A stretch of DNA of 20,394 bases from a virus. The stretch spans positions 1 to 20,394 of the IMG/VR virus record IMGVR_UViG_3300030090_003273. The stretch is one strand, 5' to 3'. Below the pieces are notes generated by a model. That model did not search any database. It saw only the letters and a list, made by a program, of their open reading frames with translations, and was not told the origin of the DNA. The position numbers and the translations under genes are program-made. Within the stretch, counting starts at the first letter, position 1. Each line of letters opens with the position of its first letter. This document shows, one piece after another, positions 9,098 through 14,371 of the stretch.

Positions 9098-9787
9098 TTT
9101 TTTAATCCATTTACCTTTATTGTTAAGAATCATAGGCAATAATCTAGGCACACCATCTATAATAATTCCACAACCAATTATAAATCTAGTTCTAAAGTTT
9201 TTAGCGTATGCAAATGCCATACTTTTTTGGTTAATTAAACATCCTACATTCATAGCAAAAAATAAATTGTCTGGATTTGCCCACCATTGTATTAAAAATT
9301 TAGTATGGTAATGCCCTTGTACTGCTGACATTCCCATTGTTTGTGATACTTTTAAAACATCTGTTGCCCTTCCGTGTGTAAAAAAACATTTTTGTTTGTT
9401 GGACATTTCTAATGTTAAATCGTCTACCCATTTCCATTTTTTTGTACCAAGAAAATCACCATAATTTTTAAGAAATTCTTTACTCATTCCATATCGCAAT
9501 GCTCGTCTATATACTAAACTAGAATGATTACTTTCTACTTCTACCATATTAGGAAATATAGATTCTAATTCTTTTACATATTGTTTAGATAATTTTAATT
9601 CATCACCTGCTGATGGTAAATCTGGATTATGTGAATGCATACTTATTGCGTGAAAATCTAAAAGATCACCTATGTTTACAATAAAATCAGGTTTGTATTC
9701 TTTTTTTATTTCTTTTAAAAATTCAAAACTATCCTTATGATGATAAGGAATATGTAGGTCGCTTATAACTAATATTCTTTTGTACAT
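9089..9787 (-). CDS. Calcineurin-type metallophosphoesterase
   Basis: A 232-aa protein with the ordered motifs of the metallophosphatase superfamily: D10-L-H12 (SDLHIP), G40-D41 (NIGDLLDFH), N87-H88 (ESNHSS, in place of the usual GNHD/E), H138 (FTHG) and G158-H159-Y-H161 (GHYH). These residues would bind two metal ions and hydrolyse phosphomono- or diesters. The substrate cannot be told from sequence; phage homologues include nucleotidases and DNA-end or nucleotide-processing enzymes. There is no signal peptide, so it is cytoplasmic. It is the last gene of the minus-strand operon after holin and lysozyme, 40 bases beyond the lysozyme stop, and converges with the plus-strand late genes. The SNHS variant lacks the acidic residue that often follows the motif III histidine, which may alter catalysis. 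Confidence 0.88.
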   Translation of the reverse strand: MYKRILVISDLHIPYHHKDSFEFLKEIKKEYKPDFIVNIGDLLDFHAISMHSHNPDLPSAGDELKLSKQYVKELESIFPNMVEVESNHSSLVYRRALRYGMSKEFLKNYGDFLGTKKWKWVDDLTLEMSNKQKCFFTHGRATDVLKVSQTMGMSAVQGHYHTKFLIQWWANPDNLFFAMNVGCLINQKSMAFAYAKNFRTRFIIGCGIIIDGVPRLLPMILNNKGKWIKKLV

Positions 9788-9793
9788 AAAAAG

Positions 9794-9830
9794 TTATCCA
9801 CAGGTTAAAAGTACCATATTCTGTGGATTA
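9794..9830. repeat. Inverted pair of DnaA-box-like sequences
   Basis: TTATCCACA (9794-9802) is a perfect consensus DnaA box. Facing it at 9822-9830 is TGTGGATTA, the complement of TAATCCACA (one mismatch). Together they make an inverted repeat with 8-bp perfect arms (ATCCACAG/CTGTGGAT) and a 17-base spacer. It fills the gap between lysozyme and phosphoesterase, and the second arm includes the lysozyme stop codon. It could be a host DnaA binding site, a transcript hairpin or both. No T-run follows, so it is not a standard terminator. Confidence 0.55.
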
Positions 9831-10265
9831 TGCAAGACTACGCATTATTTCGGCTAGAGAATCTGCTCTGTTTTTAGTTTGTTTTGCCCATTTTGAATCT
9901 AACATTTCATCTGCAGCTTTATTATAATCTTGTCCAGATAATGCTTCCCACATTTTCTTAAATTTTTTTACACCTGTTTTACCTAATTGAAATACCATTT
10001 CTAATATAATTTCATTTGCTTCTTTTTCTAAAACTAAATTGCCTATTAATTCTTCTGTTTGTTTAGTCGCTTCCATAAAATCTATTTCAAATACATCATT
10101 TAAATAAACATTATCGTAACATTTACCATCTTCCCATTTTTCATCATCTGTACATAAATGTCCGTAACCTACTGTTCGTTTACCTAATGTATCTTTATAC
10201 ACATAATTAACAAAACCTTCGTGAGTTTTAATCCGTTCTTTTACTTCGTCTAAATTGTAAAACAT
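9828..10265 (-). CDS. Endolysin: T4-type lysozyme (glycoside hydrolase family 24)
   Basis: 145 aa, close to the usual size for single-domain phage lysozymes. The catalytic triad of T4 lysozyme is present with identical spacing: E16 (in THEGF), D25 (in YKDTLG) and T31 (in RTVGYGH), corresponding to T4 E11, D20 and T26. The C-terminal region is helical (KKFKKMWEALSGQ, KWAKQTKNRADSL). It cleaves the N-acetylmuramic acid to N-acetylglucosamine bond of peptidoglycan. No signal peptide or signal-anchor is seen, so it should depend on the holin for release. Its ATG shares one base with the holin stop (TAATG), indicating coupled translation. Confidence 0.92.
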   Translation of the reverse strand: MFYNLDEVKERIKTHEGFVNYVYKDTLGKRTVGYGHLCTDDEKWEDGKCYDNVYLNDVFEIDFMEATKQTEELIGNLVLEKEANEIILEMVFQLGKTGVKKFKKMWEALSGQDYNKAADEMLDSKWAKQTKNRADSLAEIMRSLA

Positions 10266-10633
10266 TATTTTCTAAATTGTGCTATGCTTTTTAACCCAAA
10301 AGATCCACCGATAGACGCAAGGATTCCCCAGCTAATCCATTCTGGACAATCGTTTTTAAGAAATATAAATCCTTGTTTCATAAATGGTTGTAATGCAGGT
10401 ATAAAGGATGCTAAAATTATAGCTATAAAGGTAAGTGTCCACGCTTCGTCTTTCCACGAATTATCAGATGCGGACATTGCTTTTTCTTCCCAAGTGCCAT
10501 CTGATTCTATTTGTTTTTTTGTAGCTTGTAATTTAGTAAGTTCTACTTGTGTTTTAAGTTTAGCTTTTTCCTGTTTTCCTTGAATCCAAGTAGATGCTAA
10601 TTTAGCAACAGGTCCTATTATTGCTTGAAACAT
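10265..10633 (-). CDS. Holin, Holin_3TMs type
   Basis: 122 aa. A charged N-terminal helix (QGKQEKAKLKTQVELTKLQATKKQIES) is followed by the SWKDEAWTL motif typical of the Holin_3TMs family, then hydrophobic segments at ~66-85 (TFIAIILASFIPALQPF) and ~98-115 (WGILASIGGSFGLKSI). These proteins assemble in the inner membrane to release or activate the endolysin. The gene lies directly upstream of lysozyme with a one-base TAATG overlap. Its SD (GAAGG, six T residues before ATG) is part of an 18-bp sequence repeated at 18076-18093. Confidence 0.85.
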   Translation of the reverse strand: MFQAIIGPVAKLASTWIQGKQEKAKLKTQVELTKLQATKKQIESDGTWEEKAMSASDNSWKDEAWTLTFIAIILASFIPALQPFMKQGFIFLKNDCPEWISWGILASIGGSFGLKSIAQFRK

Positions 10634-10635
10634 AA

Positions 10636-10653
10636 AAAACCTTCGTTTCGTAA
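10636..10653 (-). repeat. 18-bp repeat, copy A (holin leader)
   Basis: AAAACCTTCGTTTCGTAA on the plus strand is identical to 18076-18093. On the minus strand it reads TTACGAAACGAAGGTTTT and contains the holin SD. I found no third copy in the window. Confidence 0.7.
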
Positions 10654-10658
10654 CTTAC

Positions 10659-10778
10659 TTACCAGACACTCCATAATATTAAGAGTAATAAAACCATTTC
10701 TATTAAATGAAAAAACATAATTTTTTCACTATTATAAATAGTCCAATTCTCTAAAATCTCTTTAATTTTATCCCACAT
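10659..10778 (-). CDS. 39-aa putative membrane peptide upstream of holin
   Basis: A 39-residue frame between the exonuclease and holin genes, on the same strand. It has a charged N-terminal half (MWDKIKEILENW, YNSEKI) and one hydrophobic C-terminal helix (~21-39, MFFHLIEMVLLLLILWSVW) ending with the protein. Size and topology suit a small lysis accessory (antiholin or spanin-like anchor) or another envelope peptide, and it fills an otherwise empty 190-base gap. There is no strong SD; a weak promoter-like sequence (TTGATA-N16-TAACAT) places a transcript start at or beside the ATG. Existence as a gene is likely but unproven. Confidence 0.55.
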   Translation of the reverse strand: MWDKIKEILENWTIYNSEKIMFFHLIEMVLLLLILWSVW

Positions 10779-10785
10779 AATTGAT

Positions 10786-10813
10786 ATGTTAGACTAGATC
10801 GTGGGTTTATCAA
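10786..10813 (-). promoter_or_regulatory. Weak candidate promoter for the holin/lysozyme genes
   Basis: The minus strand reads TTGATA (10808-10813), 16 bases, TAACAT (10786-10791). This uses the same 16-base spacing as the two stronger minus-strand promoters. The predicted start falls near the ATG of the 39-aa frame, leaving about 145 bases of leader for the holin. Sequence match only. Confidence 0.3.
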
Positions 10814-10824
10814 GTGTATTTTAG

Positions 10825-11730
10825 TTAAGTATCTACACCCATATAATGACTACAAAACTGATTAACTTTGCAGTAATTTTTACATCTAACATCTTCTCCT
10901 GCTCTATACACAATAGCACAACCTTTATTTTCTGTCATATTTTTATCTTTTAAATATTGTAATGCATCTTCTCTGGTAGGTAATAATCGTAATGCAGTTT
11001 TTCTACCATCTTTAATAACTGCATATTGATCTTCTTTTCTCCAACGCTCCTCTGCGGTGCATAATGGAAGTTTATCTGCAGTTTCAGAATCTTGATGTAA
11101 TTTAATTCGCTCTCTAATAAAATCCTCTTGCTCTTGATCTGTCCACTTTCTAATGGGAATAGTCATAGCTTGTTTCTTTGGGTATCTATCATCTTTTTCT
11201 ACTCTGTTAATAGACCAATCTCTTAACACCGCAACAATAGACAAATCTTTTACTTGTATATTTTTGCTACCAACAGTTAATTCATTTTGGTTTTTTCTAC
11301 ATAAAAAATCTAATACATTTAATTGTTGCTCCCATTCTGGTTTGCCACTTTCTGACGAACTAATAGCGGAATATGCAGAGGTGGTTTTAAAATCAATAAG
11401 ACTACCCTCGCCTGTAAGCAAATCAAATGTGCCAGAAATTTTCCACCCATTTGTAATATCATCATCTTGATAAAATAAAGTTTTTTCTGCTATATCTGTT
11501 TTTCGTGCAGATCGTTCAATAATATGATGTACTGATTGTCCAAGTAATGACCATATTCTATCTGACACATCTTCTTCTAATAAATCCCAATTCCGTTTTT
11601 CCAAGATTCTTATTCTAGGTGGTGCGATTATTCGTGTTGCAGATATATCTGACTTTGAGGCATCATAAGGATCGTTTTCTACTGCTCTGACTAAACAGGC
11701 AGGTAAGTTTGAATGATTAGTTATTTTCAC
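10825..11730 (-). CDS. PD-(D/E)XK exonuclease with Cas4/AddB-like cysteine cluster
   Basis: 301 aa with RecB-family nuclease motifs: H68 (GQSVHH), D103 (SGTFDLL), D113 and K115 (LIDFKTT), and Q136 (WEQQLNVL) as the QxxxY-like element. Downstream are C224 (LPLCTAEERW) and C283-x3-C287-x5-C293 (RCKNYCKVNQFC), a four-cysteine set like the Fe-S cluster sites of Cas4 and AddB. It probably resects double-stranded DNA ends during phage recombination or replication, working with the SSB-like protein of the same operon. The start is GTG at 11730 with SD GGAG seven bases upstream; an in-frame TAA just upstream excludes a longer form. It overlaps the 71-aa gene by 14 bases. The metal cluster is inferred from the cysteines. 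Confidence 0.85.
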   Translation of the reverse strand: MKITNHSNLPACLVRAVENDPYDASKSDISATRIIAPPRIRILEKRNWDLLEEDVSDRIWSLLGQSVHHIIERSARKTDIAEKTLFYQDDDITNGWKISGTFDLLTGEGSLIDFKTTSAYSAISSSESGKPEWEQQLNVLDFLCRKNQNELTVGSKNIQVKDLSIVAVLRDWSINRVEKDDRYPKKQAMTIPIRKWTDQEQEDFIRERIKLHQDSETADKLPLCTAEERWRKEDQYAVIKDGRKTALRLLPTREDALQYLKDKNMTENKGCAIVYRAGEDVRCKNYCKVNQFCSHYMGVDT

Positions 11731-11932
11731 GATACAACTCCATTAGTGGTTTATTTACTTCAAATTCTGTATAACTATCGCATTTAACTGCAATAAGTTT
11801 TGTTGGCTTATCTTTATATTTTTCGTATAATTTTTCTACTGCAGATTCACAAGAGTATGGTGTAAGTTTATAATGTTCGTGCAGCTTGTCATTATACTCT
11901 ACCCAAATGGTCAAGATTATGTATTCTAACAT
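11717..11932 (-). CDS. Hypothetical 71-aa protein
   Basis: Function not recognised. A hydrophobic start (MLEYIILTIWVEY) is followed by a charged helical body (CESAVEKLYEKYKDKPTKLIAVKCDSYTEFEV). Two cysteines are far apart, so no zinc ribbon. The plan of short beta start, helix, then a strand ending in FEV suggests a small alpha/beta protein rather than a membrane protein. Its ATG shares one base with the stop of the 49-aa gene (TAATG, with GGTAGG before it), and its end overlaps the exonuclease start, so it is translated as part of the SSB-to-exonuclease chain. Confidence 0.65.
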   Translation of the reverse strand: MLEYIILTIWVEYNDKLHEHYKLTPYSCESAVEKLYEKYKDKPTKLIAVKCDSYTEFEVNKPLMELYRENN

Positions 11933-12081
11933 TACCTACCCCATACCTTATAATATTTTCTATAATCCTCTGGCACAAAAATATCTCTGCCGTGATGATC
12001 TTTTACTATTGTGCCAAAATGATCCACAATATATCCGTCTTTATTTATGTATTCAATCATTCCGTCTTTAAAATGGTACAT
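11932..12081 (-). CDS. Small 49-aa protein between SSB-like and 71-aa genes
   Basis: A 49-residue frame, MYHFKDGMIEYINKDGYIVDHFG and onward, rich in Tyr, Asp, His and Lys and ending YYKVWGR. The repeated strand pattern (DGMIEYINKDGYIVDHFG, TIVKDHHGRDIFV) suggests a small beta sheet. Its first codons overlap the last codons of the SSB-like gene by 14 bases, and its stop shares one base with the next ATG (TAATG). This packing, with no gap left, supports a real gene. Function unknown. Confidence 0.6.
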   Translation of the reverse strand: MYHFKDGMIEYINKDGYIVDHFGTIVKDHHGRDIFVPEDYRKYYKVWGR

Positions 12082-12631
12082 TACCACTACTTTCTTCTTC
12101 TTTAGTTAATTCACTTGAACTTAAAATAATGTTTCTAATACCCTCTCTAATTTGATTAAATACTTCCTTATTACCTTTTTGATAATCTTCTATGCTAAAT
12201 AATTTAGACTTATGGTACTGTTGATTTATGTCATCTTTAAGTGGCATAATGCTTACAATATGTTGTTTACCATTATCTTTTTCCATTATCTGTATTTGAC
12301 AAGTTTGACCTAACATATCGCCTAAATTAAATTGCTTTTTCTCTTGAGCAGAAAATGGTTTACCTCTCCACGAAGTTAAATCTTTTGATAGATTTGATTT
12401 TTCGTAAAATGATACATTATAAAATTTGCTTATAGTTAATGGTTCGTTATCATTATTAGTATGTTCTGGAACTTCCCATTCAAACAATACTTGTCGTTTC
12501 CAAGATGTTTCTCCTTGCCAATTATTTTCCTGTGTACCTAAATCTAATACACTAATACATCTAGCTTTTTGAACACCAAGTGGGATCGTTGGATATTTTG
12601 GTTTACTATCTTCTGACATTACTAAACTCAT
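12068..12631 (-). CDS. Putative phage single-stranded-DNA-binding protein
   Basis: 187 aa. The central pattern resembles a phage family found in replication/recombination clusters: IPLGVQKARCISVLDLGTQ, VLFEWEVPE, TISKFYNVSFYEKSNLSKDLTSWRGKPF, LGDMLGQTCQI. This fits a small beta-rich (OB-type) core. The C-terminus is acidic and ends in EEESSGNVPF, like the SSB tip (D-D-I-P-F) that docks partner proteins. It would coat single-stranded DNA and pass it to the exonuclease encoded downstream. It has a very good SD (AAGGAG at 12638-12643) and the best minus-strand promoter in the window. It is first gene of the operon, divergent from the Cro-like repressor. The binding function is inferred from pattern and context. 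Confidence 0.65.
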   Translation of the reverse strand: MSLVMSEDSKPKYPTIPLGVQKARCISVLDLGTQENNWQGETSWKRQVLFEWEVPEHTNNDNEPLTISKFYNVSFYEKSNLSKDLTSWRGKPFSAQEKKQFNLGDMLGQTCQIQIMEKDNGKQHIVSIMPLKDDINQQYHKSKLFSIEDYQKGNKEVFNQIREGIRNIILSSSELTKEEESSGNVPF

Positions 12632-12653
12632 AATTTTCTCCTTATATTTAAGT

Positions 12654-12669
12654 TTTACTTTGGTTAAGT
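12654..12669. promoter_or_regulatory. Candidate operator, copy 1
   Basis: TTTACTTTGGTTAAGT is exactly repeated at 19710-19725. It contains an ACTT-N5-AAGT dyad (12657-12669). It overlaps the -10 and start of the SSB-operon promoter, where a bound protein would block transcription. Confidence 0.6.
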
Positions 12670-12694
12670 ATAACTTTATTAATTATATAGTCAA
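12667..12694 (-). promoter_or_regulatory. Promoter of the SSB/exonuclease/lysis operon
   Basis: The minus strand reads TTGACT (12689-12694), 16 bases, TATACT (12667-12672). Each hexamer differs from the sigma-70 consensus at one or two positions. The predicted start is near 12660, leaving a ~29-base leader with a strong SD before the SSB-like ATG. Confidence 0.7.
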
Positions 12695-12706
12695 CTAAAT
12701 ATTGAC
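12690..12706. repeat. Dyad between divergent promoters
   Basis: GTCAACTAAATATTGAC has 5-bp inverted arms around a 7-bp spacer. The arms are parts of the -35 elements of the two divergent promoters (TTGACT leftward, TTGACA rightward). It may be a repressor site or just the result of two back-to-back -35 boxes. Confidence 0.45.
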
Positions 12707-12728
12707 ATATGTTAATTTTTTTTATAAA
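12702..12728 (+). promoter_or_regulatory. Promoter of the Cro-like repressor gene
   Basis: A consensus TTGACA lies at 12702-12707. The -10 is TATAAA (12723-12728, spacer 15) or TAAATT (12725-12730, spacer 17). Either puts the transcript start only a few bases before the ATG at 12737. With no SD present, this suggests a leaderless mRNA. Confidence 0.5.
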
Positions 12729-12736
12729 TTTACAAT

Positions 12737-12937
12737 ATGAGTAATAAATACGATTTAGCAATACAACGAAAAAAAGAAATTGTAGCCAAGTATGGTGGTA
12801 AAAACTTATCTGAAAAGTTAAATATATCTCACCCTGCAGTTTCTAAATGGGAAGTCATACCACAATTAAGGGCGTACCAGATTGCAAGTTTTGGTGATTA
12901 CAAATTAGAATATATTAGACCAGATTTAAGTTTTTAA
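12737..12937 (+). CDS. Cro/YdaS-like helix-turn-helix repressor
   Basis: A 66-aa protein matching the small Cro/YdaS pattern: an N-terminal helix (YDLAIQRKKEIVAKYGG), a helix-turn-helix at ~22-41 with recognition helix SHPAVSKWEV, then IPQLRAYQIA and a closing RPDL. Such proteins bind DNA as dimers and control early phage promoters. It lies divergent to the SSB operon, next to two dyad sequences, one of which recurs upstream of the early operon. It has a consensus -35 but no SD, so it may be made from a leaderless message. The next gene starts two bases after its stop. No integrase or CI partner is visible, so whether it belongs to a lysogeny switch is unknown. Confidence 0.82.
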   Translation: MSNKYDLAIQRKKEIVAKYGGKNLSEKLNISHPAVSKWEVIPQLRAYQIASFGDYKLEYIRPDLSF

Positions 12938-12938
12938 A

Positions 12939-13151
12939 ATGAAAACTTTATTTGTTGTTGTTGCCTTGTTAACATATCCAAAAGAACAAGCTGTAGTTTT
13001 TCACAACTTATATGATAATTGTAAAGTCGCAATACACGAATTAAAACAAAAATATGAATTTGAATGGTATGTGTGTATAACTGAACCACATTGGAGAAAA
13101 TGGCATAAAGATAAGACTGCTGGAGAGTGGTTAAAGTGGTTTAAGGATTGA
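12939..13151 (+). CDS. Hypothetical 70-aa protein paired with the repressor
   Basis: Function not recognised. A hydrophobic N-terminus (MKTLFVVVALLTY) could be a short signal or anchor segment. The rest is soluble and unusually rich in Trp, His and Lys (FEWYVCITEPHWRKWHKDKTAGEWLKWF), with two cysteines (in DNCKV and VCIT) that could form a disulphide if exported. Its ATG lies one base after the repressor stop, so the two are co-transcribed and coupled. Its last 11 bases overlap the 3' end of the oppositely directed HNH nuclease gene. Confidence 0.6.
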   Translation: MKTLFVVVALLTYPKEQAVVFHNLYDNCKVAIHELKQKYEFEWYVCITEPHWRKWHKDKTAGEWLKWFKD

Positions 13152-13443
13152 TACTACCCAAAAGGTCTAAAACCTCCTCTAGGAGCTTTATTTGGCTACC
13201 AAAACGATCTTCAAATTTTTTAGGAGAATAATGATAGCTTTCGTTTGAATTTCTATGATGATTAGGGCATAAAGGTAAAACTAGCATATGACTAGACCTT
13301 TTTCCCATACCTGTTTTATTTCTTATGTGATGAATTTCTGCAGGTGAATCATAAATTCCTAATTTACGACAAGCGATACAACCTAGACTAACAACTTTGT
13401 TCATATGTCGTTGTTCTTTTAGTGTTGGTTTTTTACGCACCAT
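13141..13443 (-). CDS. HNH nuclease, Ref-like (RecA-dependent nuclease family?)
   Basis: About 100 aa. Numbered from the GTG at 13458, the motifs are a C27-x2-C30 pair (GCIACRK), the HNH histidines H43-H44 (EIHHIR), and LPLC64-x-N66-H67-H68. Sequence around these (GMGKRSSHMLVLPLCPNHHR, then YHYSPKKFEDRFG) resembles the Ref/phage recombination nuclease family, whose members cut DNA at RecA-bound displacement loops. It would bind zinc through the cysteines and nick or cut DNA during recombination or host genome attack. It is last gene of the long minus-strand operon. I prefer the ATG at 13443, since the upstream alternative is a GTG without SD. The start overlaps the 114-aa gene by 11 bases. 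Confidence 0.82.
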   Translation of the reverse strand: MVRKKPTLKEQRHMNKVVSLGCIACRKLGIYDSPAEIHHIRNKTGMGKRSSHMLVLPLCPNHHRNSNESYHYSPKKFEDRFGSQIKLLEEVLDLLGSINP

Positions 13444-13777
13444 ATTTTTTTCGTTCACTCATTACTGCAAATTGATTTACTTTCCAATAATCAAATTTCA
13501 TCTCAATAATTTTTCGCTCCCACCAAAGTCTTGATTCTTCTTCTACTGCTTGAGATAATTCTTTACACAATTTTTGATATTCTTCTGTTGCTCGTGATTC
13601 AAGATCCGCTTTTGCAACACTCATTTTTTCATTGCCTGACATTTTTATTTTCATCATTTTGGCTAATTCTATTTTTCTATTGTTTTCGTGAAAATTTAGA
13701 GTCGCTTTAGCTTTTGCATAAGACTCTCCAATTTTTCTTATTTCTTCCATTCGTCTTTCTAATTCTTGTTCACTCAT
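13433..13777 (-). CDS. Coiled-coil hypothetical protein
   Basis: 114 aa, almost entirely helical and charged (ELERRMEEIRKIGESYAKAKATLNFHENNRKIELAK, EEYQKLCKELSQAVEEESRLWWERKIIEMKFDYWKVNQ). Similar small coiled-coil proteins occur in recombination clusters of temperate phages, but I cannot name the family. The start sequence ATGAGTGAACAAGAA is identical to that of the upstream 50-aa zinc protein, and ATGAGTGAAC occurs again near this gene's own 3' end (13453-13462, encoding MSER in frame). It overlaps its neighbours on both sides. Function unknown. Confidence 0.65.
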   Translation of the reverse strand: MSEQELERRMEEIRKIGESYAKAKATLNFHENNRKIELAKMMKIKMSGNEKMSVAKADLESRATEEYQKLCKELSQAVEEESRLWWERKIIEMKFDYWKVNQFAVMSERKKYGA

Positions 13778-13922
13778 TTTTATTCTCCAAACATTTATTA
13801 CACATTACAGAATTATCTTTTAATCCCCACATTTCACCTTGAAAAAATTGTGTTTCATCATTGTAATTATGCTCATAACTACAATAATCACATTTTATTT
13901 TATATATTTCTTGTTCACTCAT
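13770..13922 (-). CDS. Small zinc-ribbon protein (50 aa)
   Basis: A 50-residue frame with two CxxC knuckles: C11-x2-C14 (KCDYCSY) and C41-x2-C44 (MCNKCLE), the arrangement of a small zinc ribbon. Its ATG overlaps the stop of the 93-aa gene (ATGA), and its end overlaps the 114-aa start by eight bases. The SD-like GGGG/GTGAG lies in the last codons of the preceding gene. Partners and function are unknown; nucleic-acid or protein binding is the usual role of such ribbons. Confidence 0.7.
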   Translation of the reverse strand: MSEQEIYKIKCDYCSYEHNYNDETQFFQGEMWGLKDNSVMCNKCLENKNE

Positions 13923-14200
13923 AATCTCACCCCCCTTTTTTTCTCCATATATTTTATGACATTCTTTTTAAATTCATTGGTTCTATGTTCCTCTTGAATA
14001 TATTTTCTAACACTCCAAGCTAAAGAATCTATTTGTTCCCATATAAAATTTGGATCACAATATTCAAAAAATTCCCAAGCATTATCTGTTAAAAACTTAT
14101 TAAGTTTTTCTTCTTCCCATTCTTCAAAATCTGATGGCAAATGTTTCCCTAAAAAATGACCACTTGCCCATATATAATCTTGTGTAGTAGGTTCACTCAT
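13919..14200 (-). CDS. Acidic hypothetical protein (93 aa)
   Basis: Function not recognised. It is acidic and Trp/Phe-rich in the first two thirds (FEEWEEEKLNKFLTDNAWEFFEYCDPNFIWEQIDSLAW), with a basic C-terminus (KKNVIKYMEKKRGVRL). An acidic, aromatic, DNA-mimic-like or regulator-like composition is notable but not diagnostic. SD AGGAG lies seven bases before the ATG. Its last codons (GVRL-stop) contain the ribosome site and start of the next gene, as at the end of the helicase gene. Confidence 0.65.
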   Translation of the reverse strand: MSEPTTQDYIWASGHFLGKHLPSDFEEWEEEKLNKFLTDNAWEFFEYCDPNFIWEQIDSLAWSVRKYIQEEHRTNEFKKNVIKYMEKKRGVRL

Positions 14201-14203
14201 TAA

Positions 14204-14371
14204 TTACTCTCCTACTTTTTCTATATCAGAAACAAATACTTGTGGGTCAGTTATTGAGTTAATTTGACCACAAATTGCCATTTCTTTAACATCTTCTTCA
14301 CAATCTGCTTTAACATAAGTTGTTTCAGTAGTTGTAACTATACATCTGTATAAATTTTTATATTTTTTCAT
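14204..14371 (-). CDS. Small 55-aa protein after the helicase
   Basis: A 55-residue frame (MKKYKNLYRCIVTTTETTYVKADCEEDVKEMAICGQ and on) overlapping the helicase stop by four bases (ATGA) and ending three bases before the next start. Three cysteines are widely spaced. The strand-helix-strand plan (YRCIVTTTETTYVKADCEEDVKEMA) suggests a small alpha/beta protein. Its last codons carry the AGGAG used by the 93-aa gene. Function unknown. Confidence 0.65.
   Translation of the reverse strand: MKKYKNLYRCIVTTTETTYVKADCEEDVKEMAICGQINSITDPQVFVSDIEKVGE

Noticed and set aside
10821-10831. TTAGTTAAGTA as a third copy of the operator
   Set aside because: Only a partial match without the ACTT half, and it lies in the final codons of the exonuclease gene.
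13165-13182. CTCC/GGAG palindrome near the convergent junction as a terminator
   Set aside because: The stem is only 4-5 bp with almost no loop, and no T-run follows directly.
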